Origin: JAFEBO01 sp044375915
GTDB taxonomy: Bacteria; Planctomycetota; Phycisphaerae; Phycisphaerales; UBA1924
NCBI GenBank assembly: GCA_044375915.1
Contig: JBILLU010000169.1
Location: 1 to 7,251 of the forward strand
Reading direction: 5' to 3'
DNA: 7,251 nucleotides
Shown one piece after another: positions 1 through 6,071 of this stretch. Positions within the stretch are counted from its first letter, which is position 1. The number at the start of each line of letters is the position of its first letter. Both the position numbers and the translations under genes were made by a program. The notes beneath the pieces are model-generated. The model ran no database searches, was not told the origin of the DNA, and saw only the letters and a list, made by a program, of their open reading frames with translations.

Positions 1-1299
1 CGCCAACGCCGCCTCGTACTGCACGCGACGGTTCGGGTACGTCAAAGCTTCGACCAGCGGGGACCGGTCACCGGTCTTGGCCGTGAGTGCCCCACTGCCA
101 GCGGTGCGCTCGATCGCGCTGATCGCCTTGCGAGCGAGCATGGTGTCCTTTGCGTCCACCGCACGGGCCAGAACCGCCTGGCTCGGACCAGCGCCGGCAG
201 CGACCGCGAAGTACATCGCGTCACGGCGATCCGCCGCGTAGGCGGGATTCTCGTAGCCCTGAGGCGTCTGGATCTCGCGGCGCAGATTGCTGGCCAACCA
301 AAGACCCAGCGCCTGCTGGTTGCCCGCGTCGATCGTGAGCGCTCGCTCGGCGAGCGACATCGCCATCGCCTCGTGGTACACCGGCGTGCGGATGCCGGTC
401 ATGTTCAGGCCCGAAGAGGGGTTGTACGACCACAGCAGCTGGAAGTCCTCGCCGCCGAAGCTCGTCACGTCACGCGACTGGCTGTAGTAACGCTCGGCAA
501 GCCCGAGATACAGATCGGCCACGCCAGCGTTCACGCTACCGGGGTCAATGCGGTTCATCGCCCGCTCGGCCGCGCCTTTCACGTTCGCGACCGTCGAGGA
601 GGTCTTCAGGTCCGCGAGGAACGGCAGCGCCGCCCGGTGCCCGATGAGCCCGAGCACGTCGGCCAGACGCTCCGCCTGTGCCGGCTCGCTGTGCACCATC
701 GCCGTCGCGAGCGGGATGACCGACTGGCTGCCGATCTCCACCAGCACGCGCTGGGCTTCCGAACGCAGCGCCGGATTGTCGCGATCCATGAGAGCGTTCA
801 GCAACTGCGGCATCGCATACTCGCCCGCCGCCTTCAAACGCGTGGACGCACGGATACGGCCCTGGACCGTGCCGGTCAGCTTCTTGATGTTCTCGGCGAT
901 CTCGCCCGGGTCACGGGCCGCGGCCAGACGGCCGGATTCGTACAGCTTGTACATCGCCCCGGCGATCGGCTCGAGCGAACCAACCCGCATCGCGCGACCC
1001 ACCGTCTCGTCGAACCGGGCCTGTTCGCCCGCGCCGTCGACAAGCGACACAAAGTCCTTGGGCTTGATCCCGCGGCCCAGCAACTCCGATCCGACCTGTG
1101 CCGCGACGTCGTAGCGGGCGATGCGGGTGAAGTGGATGAAGTCCTTCAGAAGATCGGTCTCACTCGCGGCCTTCGCGCCCGACTCCGCGGGCTTCGAATC
1201 CTGCGCCCACGACACGCTGGGCAGCGCCAGGCCCGCGATAGCGATCATCGCGGCAACTGAGAAAGCGGAAGAAGTACGGCGGATGGTGCGTGCGATCAT
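1..1299 (-). CDS. Exported HEAT/TPR-like repeat protein, 3' end missing
   Basis: The minus-strand frame is open from an ATG at 1299 to the left edge: 433 codons with no stop, so the C-terminus lies outside the window. An in-frame TAG sits four codons upstream, which rules out a longer start, and a GAGGA ribosome site precedes the ATG. Residues 1-32 look like a Sec signal peptide: basic start (RTIRR), hydrophobic core around 12-26, and a likely cut after SWA before QD. The paired arginines lack the rest of a Tat motif. Residues about 150-252 form HEAT-like helix pairs (for example MPQLLNALMDRDNPALRSEA). Residues about 308-345 resemble a TPR unit (HEAMAMSLAERALTIDAGN). A further HEAT-like pair begins near 413 (LVEALTYPNRRVQYEAALA) and runs off the edge. 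No catalytic motif is visible. It is probably a periplasmic or envelope-side scaffold; its partner and exact role are unknown. The HTH-receiver gene is divergently transcribed next door. Plus-strand frames across this region are low-complexity Arg/Ala shadows. Confidence 0.9.
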   Translation of the reverse strand, partial: MIARTIRRTSSAFSVAAMIAIAGLALPSVSWAQDSKPAESGAKAASETDLLKDFIHFTRIARYDVAAQVGSELLGRGIKPKDFVSLVDGAGEQARFDETVGRAMRVGSLEPIAGAMYKLYESGRLAAARDPGEIAENIKKLTGTVQGRIRASTRLKAAGEYAMPQLLNALMDRDNPALRSEAQRVLVEIGSQSVIPLATAMVHSEPAQAERLADVLGLIGHRAALPFLADLKTSSTVANVKGAAERAMNRIDPGSVNAGVADLYLGLAERYYSQSRDVTSFGGEDFQLLWSYNPSSGLNMTGIRTPVYHEAMAMSLAERALTIDAGNQQALGLWLASNLRREIQTPQGYENPAYAADRRDAMYFAVAAGAGPSQAVLARAVDAKDTMLARKAISAIERTAGSGALTAKTGDRSPLVEALTYPNRRVQYEAALA

Positions 1300-1468
1300 C
1301 GGAATCCTCTAAGAGCGCCGGTAAGTGCGCCAGACGAGCAGCCTCGGCCTGTGCCCGCTTCCTGCGGGACCGAATCCACCCCGGGCAGGTCCGCCCGAGG
1401 TTCTCGTGGTCAAGATGTTCGAGCCGCGATCCGGAAGGTTGCACACGCAATCCCAGACTACGACACGT

Positions 1469-1512
1469 CCCCCCACCTTTTCCCCGACCCTCTCTCCCCA
1501 ACCGACTCCCCC
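1469..1512 (-). promoter_or_regulatory. G-rich tract with quadruplex potential in leader of the HEAT-repeat gene
   Basis: Read on the minus strand, this segment has five runs of three to six G: G5, G4, G3, G4 and G6. The last four are separated by loops of 5, 2 and 7 bases (AGAGA, TC, AAAAGGT), which fits the usual G3+ N1-7 quadruplex rule. If the promoter at 1577-1606 is used, the G-rich strand is the RNA-like strand, so the structure could form in the 5' leader of the HEAT-repeat mRNA. More G runs lie just upstream in the same leader (around 1530-1555 on the minus strand). The motif is seen directly; its folding and any effect are inference. Confidence 0.45.
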
Positions 1513-1576
1513 ACCACTGCATTCCGGAAACCCAGACCCACGCCGCCCCAGCTCCGGAAAGGGTCAAACAGTAGTC

Positions 1577-1606
1577 AATCTACTAGGAACGCGTCAGGTT
1601 TGTCAA
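1577..1606 (-). promoter_or_regulatory. Putative sigma70-type promoter for the HEAT-repeat gene
   Basis: On the minus strand a perfect TTGACA (-35, positions 1606-1601) is followed after 18 bases by TAGATT (positions 1582-1577), a four-of-six match to TATAAT. The surrounding bases are AT-richer than the rest of the region. Transcription starting near 1570 would give a leader of about 270 nt before the ATG at 1299, long enough for leader control. The consensus -35 makes this the strongest promoter candidate in the window, but the long leader means another promoter closer to the gene cannot be excluded. Confidence 0.5.
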
Positions 1607-1611
1607 CAAGG

Positions 1612-1628
1612 TCCGCAGCAACTGCGGA
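1612..1628. promoter_or_regulatory. Perfect inverted repeat beside the -35 box, candidate operator
   Basis: TCCGCAG and CTGCGGA form a perfect 7-bp inverted repeat around a 3-base centre (CAA). It ends five bases from the -35 TTGACA of the leftward promoter, on its upstream side. That spacing suits an activator or repressor site. As an RNA hairpin the loop would be tight, and no T-run follows, so it is not an intrinsic terminator. The receiver-HTH protein encoded just to the right is a possible binder, by proximity only. Confidence 0.35.
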
Positions 1629-1705
1629 TTCCGTGTGAAGATGCGCATTCTGGGCGGGCTTTGTGAACCCCCGCGGCCTCGATCTGGATGCGTGGTGTCC
1701 GACCT

Positions 1706-1735
1706 TTGCCGTCCGCGGCGACGCGACCGGATAAC
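1706..1735 (+). promoter_or_regulatory. Weak candidate promoter for the HTH-receiver gene
   Basis: TTGCCG (1706-1711) and GATAAC (1730-1735), each a four-of-six match to the sigma70 boxes, stand 18 bases apart about 165 bases before the ATG at 1900. Nothing better is visible upstream of this gene. The match is weak enough to arise by chance in this amount of sequence. Confidence 0.25.
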
Positions 1736-1823
1736 CCGCCCGATACGGAAAAACCGCATTTTCTGGCTCGACTGATTCGTTCGGGATGAACCGCGAAGTC
1801 GGCATCGCCGATTCCTTGGCGTC

Positions 1824-1847
1824 TCGGGACCGGTGTTCGGGTCCCGA
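1824..1847 (+). promoter_or_regulatory. Hairpin in the leader of the HTH-receiver gene
   Basis: TCGGGACC (1824-1831) and GGTCCCGA (1840-1847) are perfectly complementary over 8 bp with an 8-base loop, ending 41 bases before the ribosome site. No T-run follows, so it is not an obvious terminator. It could be a protein-binding palindrome or an mRNA leader stem. The same GGGACCGG core recurs in the terminator at the other end of this gene, probably by chance. Confidence 0.35.
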
Positions 1848-1899
1848 ACTGCGTTGTGGGCGTCATCCGTCGCCCGTTGTGTACCCGCGAGGTGAAGCG

Positions 1900-2478
1900 A
1901 TGGCCATTGACAAAGAAGTGCTGACGACCGGCGAAGTCGCGAAGATCTGCAATGTCGCGCCGCGCACGGTTTCGAAGTGGTTCGATTCCGGTTCGCTCAA
2001 GGGCTACCGCATCCCGGGCAGCCGCGATCGCCGGATCCCGACCAGCGAGCTGATCCGTTTCATGAAGGCCCACAACATCCCGCTTGAGGGGATCGCGTCG
2101 GGTCGCACCCGTGTCCTGATCGTCGACGGCGACAAGGAAGTCGCCGCCACGCTCGAGAAGATTCTCAGCGAGCAGACCAGCTACGAAGTTCGTGCCGCGT
2201 CGACGGGCTTCGCCGCCGGCGTCGAGGCCGAACGCTTCAAGCCGCATGTGCTGCTGATGGACCTCGAACTCGGCAACGGCGACTCCAAGGCCCTCACCGA
2301 CATCGTCAAGAAGAACGAGAGCCTGCAGATCACCAAGCTCATCGCCATGAGCAGCAAGCTCACCGACGGCCAAGCGTTCAGCCTCAAGGGCCAGGGCTTC
2401 GATGGCTTCCTCCGCAAGCCCTTCCAGGTCCGTCAGGTCGTCGAGGCGATCGAGAACGTCACCAACCTCGTGGCGTAA
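1900..2478 (+). CDS. HTH (excisionase/BldC-like) plus receiver-domain response regulator
   Basis: The protein has 192 residues. The ATG at 1900 follows a strong GAGGTG ribosome site (1889-1894), which decides it over the longer open frame from 1786. Residues about 8-60 form a winged-helix DNA-binding domain of the MerR/excisionase/BldC kind: LTTGEVAKICNVAPRTVSKW is the helix-turn-helix, followed by a basic wing (RIPGSRDRRIP). Residues about 70-190 are a CheY-like receiver domain with phospho-acceptor Asp121 (LLMDLEL), switch Ser151 (AMSS) and Lys173 (LRKPF). The acidic pocket reads VDGD instead of the usual VDD, so Gly77 replaces one Mg-binding acid; Asp78 might compensate. DNA-binding domain first and receiver second reverses the OmpR/NarL order. 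No histidine kinase gene is nearby, so it is probably an orphan regulator. Targets are unknown; the divergent HEAT-repeat gene is the closest candidate. A terminator follows, separating it from hutH. Confidence 0.92.
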   Translation: MAIDKEVLTTGEVAKICNVAPRTVSKWFDSGSLKGYRIPGSRDRRIPTSELIRFMKAHNIPLEGIASGRTRVLIVDGDKEVAATLEKILSEQTSYEVRAASTGFAAGVEAERFKPHVLLMDLELGNGDSKALTDIVKKNESLQITKLIAMSSKLTDGQAFSLKGQGFDGFLRKPFQVRQVVEAIENVTNLVA

Positions 2479-2513
2479 CCCAAGGATCGAGCGTCAACCC
2501 ATCCGAATCACTG

Positions 2514-2538
2514 GGACCGGCCTCTGGCCGGTCCTTTT
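2514..2538 (+). terminator. Intrinsic terminator of the HTH-receiver gene
   Basis: GGACCGGCC and GGCCGGTCC make a perfect 9-bp GC-rich stem around a TCT loop and are followed directly by TTTT. It starts 35 bases after the regulator's stop codon. It should end that transcript and separate it from hutH, 88 bases further on. Confidence 0.88.
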
Positions 2539-2612
2539 CATTGTGCAATGCCGTGGCCCCACGACCCGTTGGCTCAGGCCCGCTGGCCCAGCAAGACGAT
2601 CCCACATCCTCG

Positions 2613-2618
2613 TACACT
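2613..2618 (+). promoter_or_regulatory. TAnnnT -10-like box for hutH, possible leaderless start
   Basis: TACACT lies exactly eight bases before the hutH ATG, and no Shine-Dalgarno sequence is visible in that gap. A -10 element at this distance would put the transcription start at or next to the A of the ATG, giving a leaderless mRNA. TAnnnT boxes at this spacing are known from organisms rich in leaderless genes, such as Deinococcus. No good -35 is found 16-18 bases upstream. The same arrangement precedes hutU. Confidence 0.4.
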
Positions 2619-2626
2619 CGCGGCTT

Positions 2627-4156
2627 ATGCCCCTCACACTCCGCCCCGACTCGCTCACAATCGATGCCGTCGTCGCCGTTGCCCGCTCTGGTGAAAAGGT
2701 CAAGCTGTCGCCGGCCTCCATCGCCGCGATGAAGCGTTCTCGGGCGGTCGTTGAGACGGCCCTGACCGACGGCCTCCCCCACTACGGCATCAACACCGGC
2801 TTTGGCTCGCTGAGCAAGCAGCGCATCGGTCACAACGACCTGGCGGCACTGCAGCGGAATCTGGTGCGCTCGCACGCCGCGGGGGTGGGTGAGCCATTGC
2901 CGCGCGATGTCGTGCGGGCGACGATGCTGCTGCTCGCTGCCTCGCTCGCACGCGGGCTTTCCGGCGTGCGCCCCGTCGTCTGTGAGACAGTCGTCAAGAT
3001 GCTCAACGCCGGCGTGACCCCAGTGGTGCCAAGCGTGGGCAGTGTGGGTGCTTCGGGGGACCTGGCACCGCTGGCCGCGATCGCGCTGGTGGCGATCGGG
3101 GAGGGTGAGGCAACGGTTGGGCGGAGTGCGCGGGTGATTCGCGGCGGCGACGCGTTGCGCAAGGCAGGGATCAAGCCGCTGGCGCTGTCGGCGAAGGAAG
3201 GGCTGGCGCTGATCAATGGAACGCATTTGATGGCGGGGTGGGGTTGTTTGCTTGCGCATGATGCCGATGTGTTGCTGGATGCCGCGATCACGGCGCTGGC
3301 GATGTCGATTGATGCGTGTCGGGCGACGGACCAATTCCTCGACGATCGACTCTATCAAGCGAGGTCCAACGAGAGCATGCGTGCGGTCGCACAGCGTGTT
3401 CGCGAACTTCTCAGAGGAAGCCGCATCGTCAAGAGCCATGTTGAGAACGACCCTCGCGTGCAGGATCCGTACTCCCTGCGGGCCGCTCCCACGGTGCTCG
3501 GAGCGTGTCGCTACGCCGCTGGGACTCTCTACGCGTCGCTCGAGTACGGCGAGCTGAACGCCGTCACCGACAATCCGCTCGTTTTCCCGAAGGGCTCCCA
3601 AAGGGGCGGCGACATTCTCTCCGGGGCGAACTTCCACGGCATGCCGCTGGCCATTCCGCTCGACACGCTCGCGATTGCGCTCTGCCACATTGCTGGGATC
3701 AGCGAACGCCGTACGTATCTCATCACCGGCGCGTTCGAGCCGGAGAGTCATCTAAAGCCGTATCTGTCGCCGCGGCCGGGGTTACAGAGCGGGCTGATGA
3801 TTGCTCAGTACACGGCGGCGGCCTGCGTGAATGAGATGATCGGGCTGGCGACACCTGCGAGCGTGGCAAACCTGTCCACCTCGGCGGGCATGGAGGATTA
3901 CAACTCGTTTGGCCCGCGGAGCGCGGCGAAGGCGGCGCGGGCGATCGACTTGGCGCGGCGTGTGGTTGCGATCGAGTTCCTGTGCGCGGCTCAGGGCATC
4001 GAGTACCACCGCCCGCTCAAGAGCGGCAAGGGCGTCGAGGCGGCCCACAAGATCGTCCGCTCCAAGGTCAAGAAACTCACCGAAGACCGCCCGCTCACCG
4101 CCGACATCGAAGCCATCGCAGAGCTCATCCGTACCGGCGCGTTCGTTGGTCTGTGA
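2627..4156 (+). CDS. hutH: Histidine ammonia-lyase (HAL/PAL/TAL superfamily)
   Basis: The product has 509 residues, a normal HutH length. It converts L-histidine to trans-urocanate plus ammonia, the first step of histidine degradation in the cytoplasm. The MIO cofactor tripeptide Ala142-Ser143-Gly144 (VGASGDLAPL) falls at the same number as in Pseudomonas putida HutH. Tyr53 (HYGINTGFG), His83, Asn197 (LINGTH), Gln279/Tyr282/Arg285 (RVQDPYSLR), Phe336 (GANFHG) and Glu423 match the known active-site positions. Ser82-His83 is the histidine-type pair; phenylalanine and tyrosine lyases usually have Phe-Leu or His-Leu there. One departure: the loop bearing Glu423 reads GMEDYNSFG where typical HutH has NQEDHVSMG, so some change in substrate use is possible. 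The ATG at 2627 gives the family length and is preferred to the frame's earlier start at 2402, which overlaps the regulator and its terminator. hutU follows on the same strand. Third-position usage looks G-rich in the middle and C-rich at the ends. Confidence 0.95.
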   Translation: MPLTLRPDSLTIDAVVAVARSGEKVKLSPASIAAMKRSRAVVETALTDGLPHYGINTGFGSLSKQRIGHNDLAALQRNLVRSHAAGVGEPLPRDVVRATMLLLAASLARGLSGVRPVVCETVVKMLNAGVTPVVPSVGSVGASGDLAPLAAIALVAIGEGEATVGRSARVIRGGDALRKAGIKPLALSAKEGLALINGTHLMAGWGCLLAHDADVLLDAAITALAMSIDACRATDQFLDDRLYQARSNESMRAVAQRVRELLRGSRIVKSHVENDPRVQDPYSLRAAPTVLGACRYAAGTLYASLEYGELNAVTDNPLVFPKGSQRGGDILSGANFHGMPLAIPLDTLAIALCHIAGISERRTYLITGAFEPESHLKPYLSPRPGLQSGLMIAQYTAAACVNEMIGLATPASVANLSTSAGMEDYNSFGPRSAAKAARAIDLARRVVAIEFLCAAQGIEYHRPLKSGKGVEAAHKIVRSKVKKLTEDRPLTADIEAIAELIRTGAFVGL

Positions 4157-4176
4157 TCAAGGCACCTCGTCGCCGC

Positions 4177-4205
4177 GATAGAGCCTCTGGCGTAAGCCAG
4201 AGGTC
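4177..4205 (+). repeat. Dispersed hairpin repeat, copy 1 (between hutH and hutU)
   Basis: This 29-base unit begins GATAGAG and folds as CCTCTGGC (4184-4191), loop GTAA, GCCAGAGG (4196-4203), then TC. It starts 21 bases after the hutH stop. It matches copies 2 and 3 except for one stem pair: G-C here where the others have C-G, changed on both arms together. There is no T-run, so it is not a standard terminator. It could attenuate or stabilise the end of hutH mRNA, or simply be a REP-type selfish element. Confidence 0.85.
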
Positions 4206-4295
4206 ACCAGGCCATCCTCCCCCGGATGCATACTTCTCATCACCATCGACTCGCCCTCATCTCCATGCCTTCTTGCGTCAAACCCATTCCCCGCG

Positions 4296-4301
4296 TAGCC
4301 T
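4296..4301 (+). promoter_or_regulatory. TAnnnT -10-like box before hutU
   Basis: TAGCCT stands eight bases before the hutU ATG, the same spacing and the same preceding CG as the TACACT box before hutH. This suggests hutU may have its own start, possibly leaderless. Against this, GAGG (4302-4305) in the gap can serve as a Shine-Dalgarno four bases from the ATG, so translation from a hutH-hutU transcript is equally possible. Confidence 0.3.
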
Positions 4302-4309
4302 GAGGCTCC

Positions 4310-6016
4310 ATGCCAACCAAACCCGCAACCGAAACCGTCGGCAAGATCCTCGCTGACGCCGCCAAGCATCAGCCCCGCACCTGCCGCGCCCCGCGCGGCA
4401 ACCAACGCACCTGCAAGACCTGGCAGGCCGAGGCCGCCATGCGGATGCTGATGAACAACCTCGATCCCGAGGTCGCCGAGCGTCCCGAAGACCTCGTCGT
4501 CTACGGCGGCCGCGGCCAGGCCGCCCGATCCTGGCCAGCCTTCGACGCCATCGTCAAGACACTCGAACGCCTCGAACCCGATGAGACACTCCTCGTCCAG
4601 TCCGGCAAGCCCGTCGGCGTCGTCAAGACCCACACCGACGCACCCCGCGTGCTCATCGCCAACAGCAATCTCGTGCCACACTGGGCAACCCAGAAGCACT
4701 TCGATGAGCTCGCCGCCAAAGGCCTCATCATGTACGGCCAGATGACCGCGGGCTCGTGGATCTACATCGGCACCCAGGGCATCGTGCAGGGCACCTACGA
4801 GACCTTCCGCGAGCTCGCGCAGCACCACTACAAGAGCGACCTCTCCGGCAAACTCAACGTGACCGCCGGCTGCGGCGGCATGGGCGGCGCACAGCCCCTC
4901 GCCATCACCATGAACGGCGGCACCTGTCTCATCGCCGATATCGACCCTCGGTGCCTGCAGCGGCGGGTGAAGGACCGGTACCTCGACCAGACTGTCGAAG
5001 GTATCGACGCCGCGATCGACGCCGCCGTCCAAGCCGCGAAGGCGAAGAAGGCCATCAGCATCGGTGTCTGCTGCAACGCGGTGGACTTGCTGGAGCGTTT
5101 GCTCGAACGCAACATCACGCCCGACACGCTCACCGACCAGACCAGCGCCCACGATGTGCTGCACTACGTCCCGACGGGCATGTCCATCGCCCAGGCCGAG
5201 CAGGCCCGGAGTTCTGACGCCGCGGTCTACGAGCGGCAAAGCCTCGCCACCATGGAACGCCACGTCCGCGCCATGGTCGCCCTCCAGAAACGCGGCAGCA
5301 TCACCTTTGACTACGGCAACAACATCCGCCAACGCGCCTTCGACCACGGCTTCCAGGACGCCTTCGCGTTCCCCGGCTTCGTCCCCGCCTACATCCGGCC
5401 CCAGTTCTGCGTCGGCCGCGGGCCGTTCCGCTTCGTCGCCCTCAGCGGCGACCCGCAAGACATCTTCACCGCCGACGCCGAGCTGATGAATCTCTTCCCC
5501 GACGACAAGGGCCTGCACCGCTGGCTCAAGATGGCGAAGGATCGCATCGCGTTCCAGGGACTGCCAGCGCGGATTTGCTGGCTCGGCCAAGGCCAGCGCG
5601 ACAAAGCAGGCGTCATGCTCAACAACCTCGTCGCCAGCGGGAGGATCAAGGCCCCCATCGTCATCGGCCGCGATCACCTCGACTGTGGCAGCGTCGCCAG
5701 CCCGAACCGCGAAACCGAGGGCATGAAGGACGGCAGCGACGCGATCAGCGACTGGGCGATCCTTAACGCCATGGTCAACGTCGCGAGCGGCGCGAGCTGG
5801 GTCAGTTTCCACCACGGCGGCGGCGTCGGTATCGGCTTCAGCCAGCACGCGGGGCAGGTGATCGTCGCCGACGGGACGAAGGAGGCCGAGGCCCGGCTCC
5901 GCCGCGTGCTCACAAACGACCCGGCGATGGGTGTGTTCCGGCACGTCGATAGCGGGTACGGCGAGGCAGCGTCGTGTGCGGATGAACAGAAGCTTGATAT
6001 CCCGATGCGTGGGTGA
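4310..6016 (+). CDS. hutU: Urocanate hydratase (urocanase)
   Basis: The product has 568 residues; the family is usually about 550-560, and the small excess is at the N-terminus. It adds water to urocanate, using tightly bound NAD+ as an electrophile, to give imidazolonepropionate, the second step of histidine degradation, in the cytoplasm. Typical stretches run from end to end: RMLMNNLDPEVAERPEDLVV and VYGGRGQAARSW near residues 44-75, LLVQSGKPVGV, VLIANSNLVPHWA, MTAGSWIYIGTQGIVQGTYE, the glycine-rich NAD-site segment GCGGMGGAQPL (187-197), and QGLPARICWLG with Cys423, equivalent to the catalytic Cys410 of P. putida. IVIGRDHLD, GSVASPNRETEGM and SFHHGGGVGIG follow. The ATG at 4310 has GAGG just upstream. 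An upstream in-frame ATG (4265) is cut off by TGA at 4301, so the start cannot move there. hutH lies 153 bases upstream; hutI and later-step genes are absent, because convergent genes follow. Confidence 0.97.
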   Translation: MPTKPATETVGKILADAAKHQPRTCRAPRGNQRTCKTWQAEAAMRMLMNNLDPEVAERPEDLVVYGGRGQAARSWPAFDAIVKTLERLEPDETLLVQSGKPVGVVKTHTDAPRVLIANSNLVPHWATQKHFDELAAKGLIMYGQMTAGSWIYIGTQGIVQGTYETFRELAQHHYKSDLSGKLNVTAGCGGMGGAQPLAITMNGGTCLIADIDPRCLQRRVKDRYLDQTVEGIDAAIDAAVQAAKAKKAISIGVCCNAVDLLERLLERNITPDTLTDQTSAHDVLHYVPTGMSIAQAEQARSSDAAVYERQSLATMERHVRAMVALQKRGSITFDYGNNIRQRAFDHGFQDAFAFPGFVPAYIRPQFCVGRGPFRFVALSGDPQDIFTADAELMNLFPDDKGLHRWLKMAKDRIAFQGLPARICWLGQGQRDKAGVMLNNLVASGRIKAPIVIGRDHLDCGSVASPNRETEGMKDGSDAISDWAILNAMVNVASGASWVSFHHGGGVGIGFSQHAGQVIVADGTKEAEARLRRVLTNDPAMGVFRHVDSGYGEAASCADEQKLDIPMRG

Positions 6017-6018
6017 GT

Positions 6019-6047
6019 TGATAGAGCCTCTCGCGTAAGCGAGAGGT
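6019..6047 (+). repeat. Dispersed hairpin repeat, copy 2 (after hutU)
   Basis: It begins two bases after the hutU stop. After TGATAGAG it folds as CCTCTCGC (6027-6034), loop GTAA, GCGAGAGG (6039-6046). It matches copy 3, in the opposite orientation, at 28 of 29 positions; the sole difference is in the loop. It differs from copy 1 by one compensated stem pair. Confidence 0.88.
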
Positions 6048-6071
6048 CGAAGTGATCCGATCGCACCAACC

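Larger units (their letters stand above)
1300..1899. other. 600-base divergent intergenic region
   Basis: No convincing gene lies between the leftward HEAT-repeat gene and the rightward regulator. The open frames here are Pro/Arg/Ser-rich, lack plausible ribosome sites, and resemble no family I know. The stretch does hold regulatory-looking structure, listed separately: a leftward promoter with a consensus -35, an inverted repeat next to it, a G-rich tract in the leftward leader, a weak rightward promoter and a leader hairpin. The part closest to the HEAT gene, 1300-1460, shows nothing I can name apart from that gene's ribosome site. Confidence 0.7.

Noticed and set aside
373..1260. 295-codon plus-strand open frame in the left part
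   Set aside because: Arg/His/Leu-rich shadow of the HEAT-repeat gene, whose minus-strand frame has a signal peptide, ribosome site and repeat domains.
1325..1666. Plus-strand open frame of 113 codons in the divergent region
   Set aside because: Pro/Ser/Thr-rich product from a C-rich tract, no ribosome site, no recognisable domain, and it runs across the leftward promoter.
1900..2100. HTH region as a phage excisionase or part of a mobile element
   Set aside because: The same reading frame continues into a complete receiver domain, and no integrase, attachment site or phage gene is nearby.
2539..2550. CATTG-TG-CAATG short palindrome after the terminator
   Set aside because: Only 5 bp per arm with a 2-base centre and no second copy in the window; too short to call a site.
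2459..3751. 430-codon minus-strand open frame opposite hutH
   Set aside because: Arg/His-rich composition with no family resemblance. It crosses the intrinsic terminator and the hutH start and is a shadow of hutH.
4177..4205. Repeat copy 1 as an intrinsic terminator of hutH
   Set aside because: The stem is strong but no T-run follows on the plus strand, and copies occur in both orientations, so it is better called a dispersed repeat.
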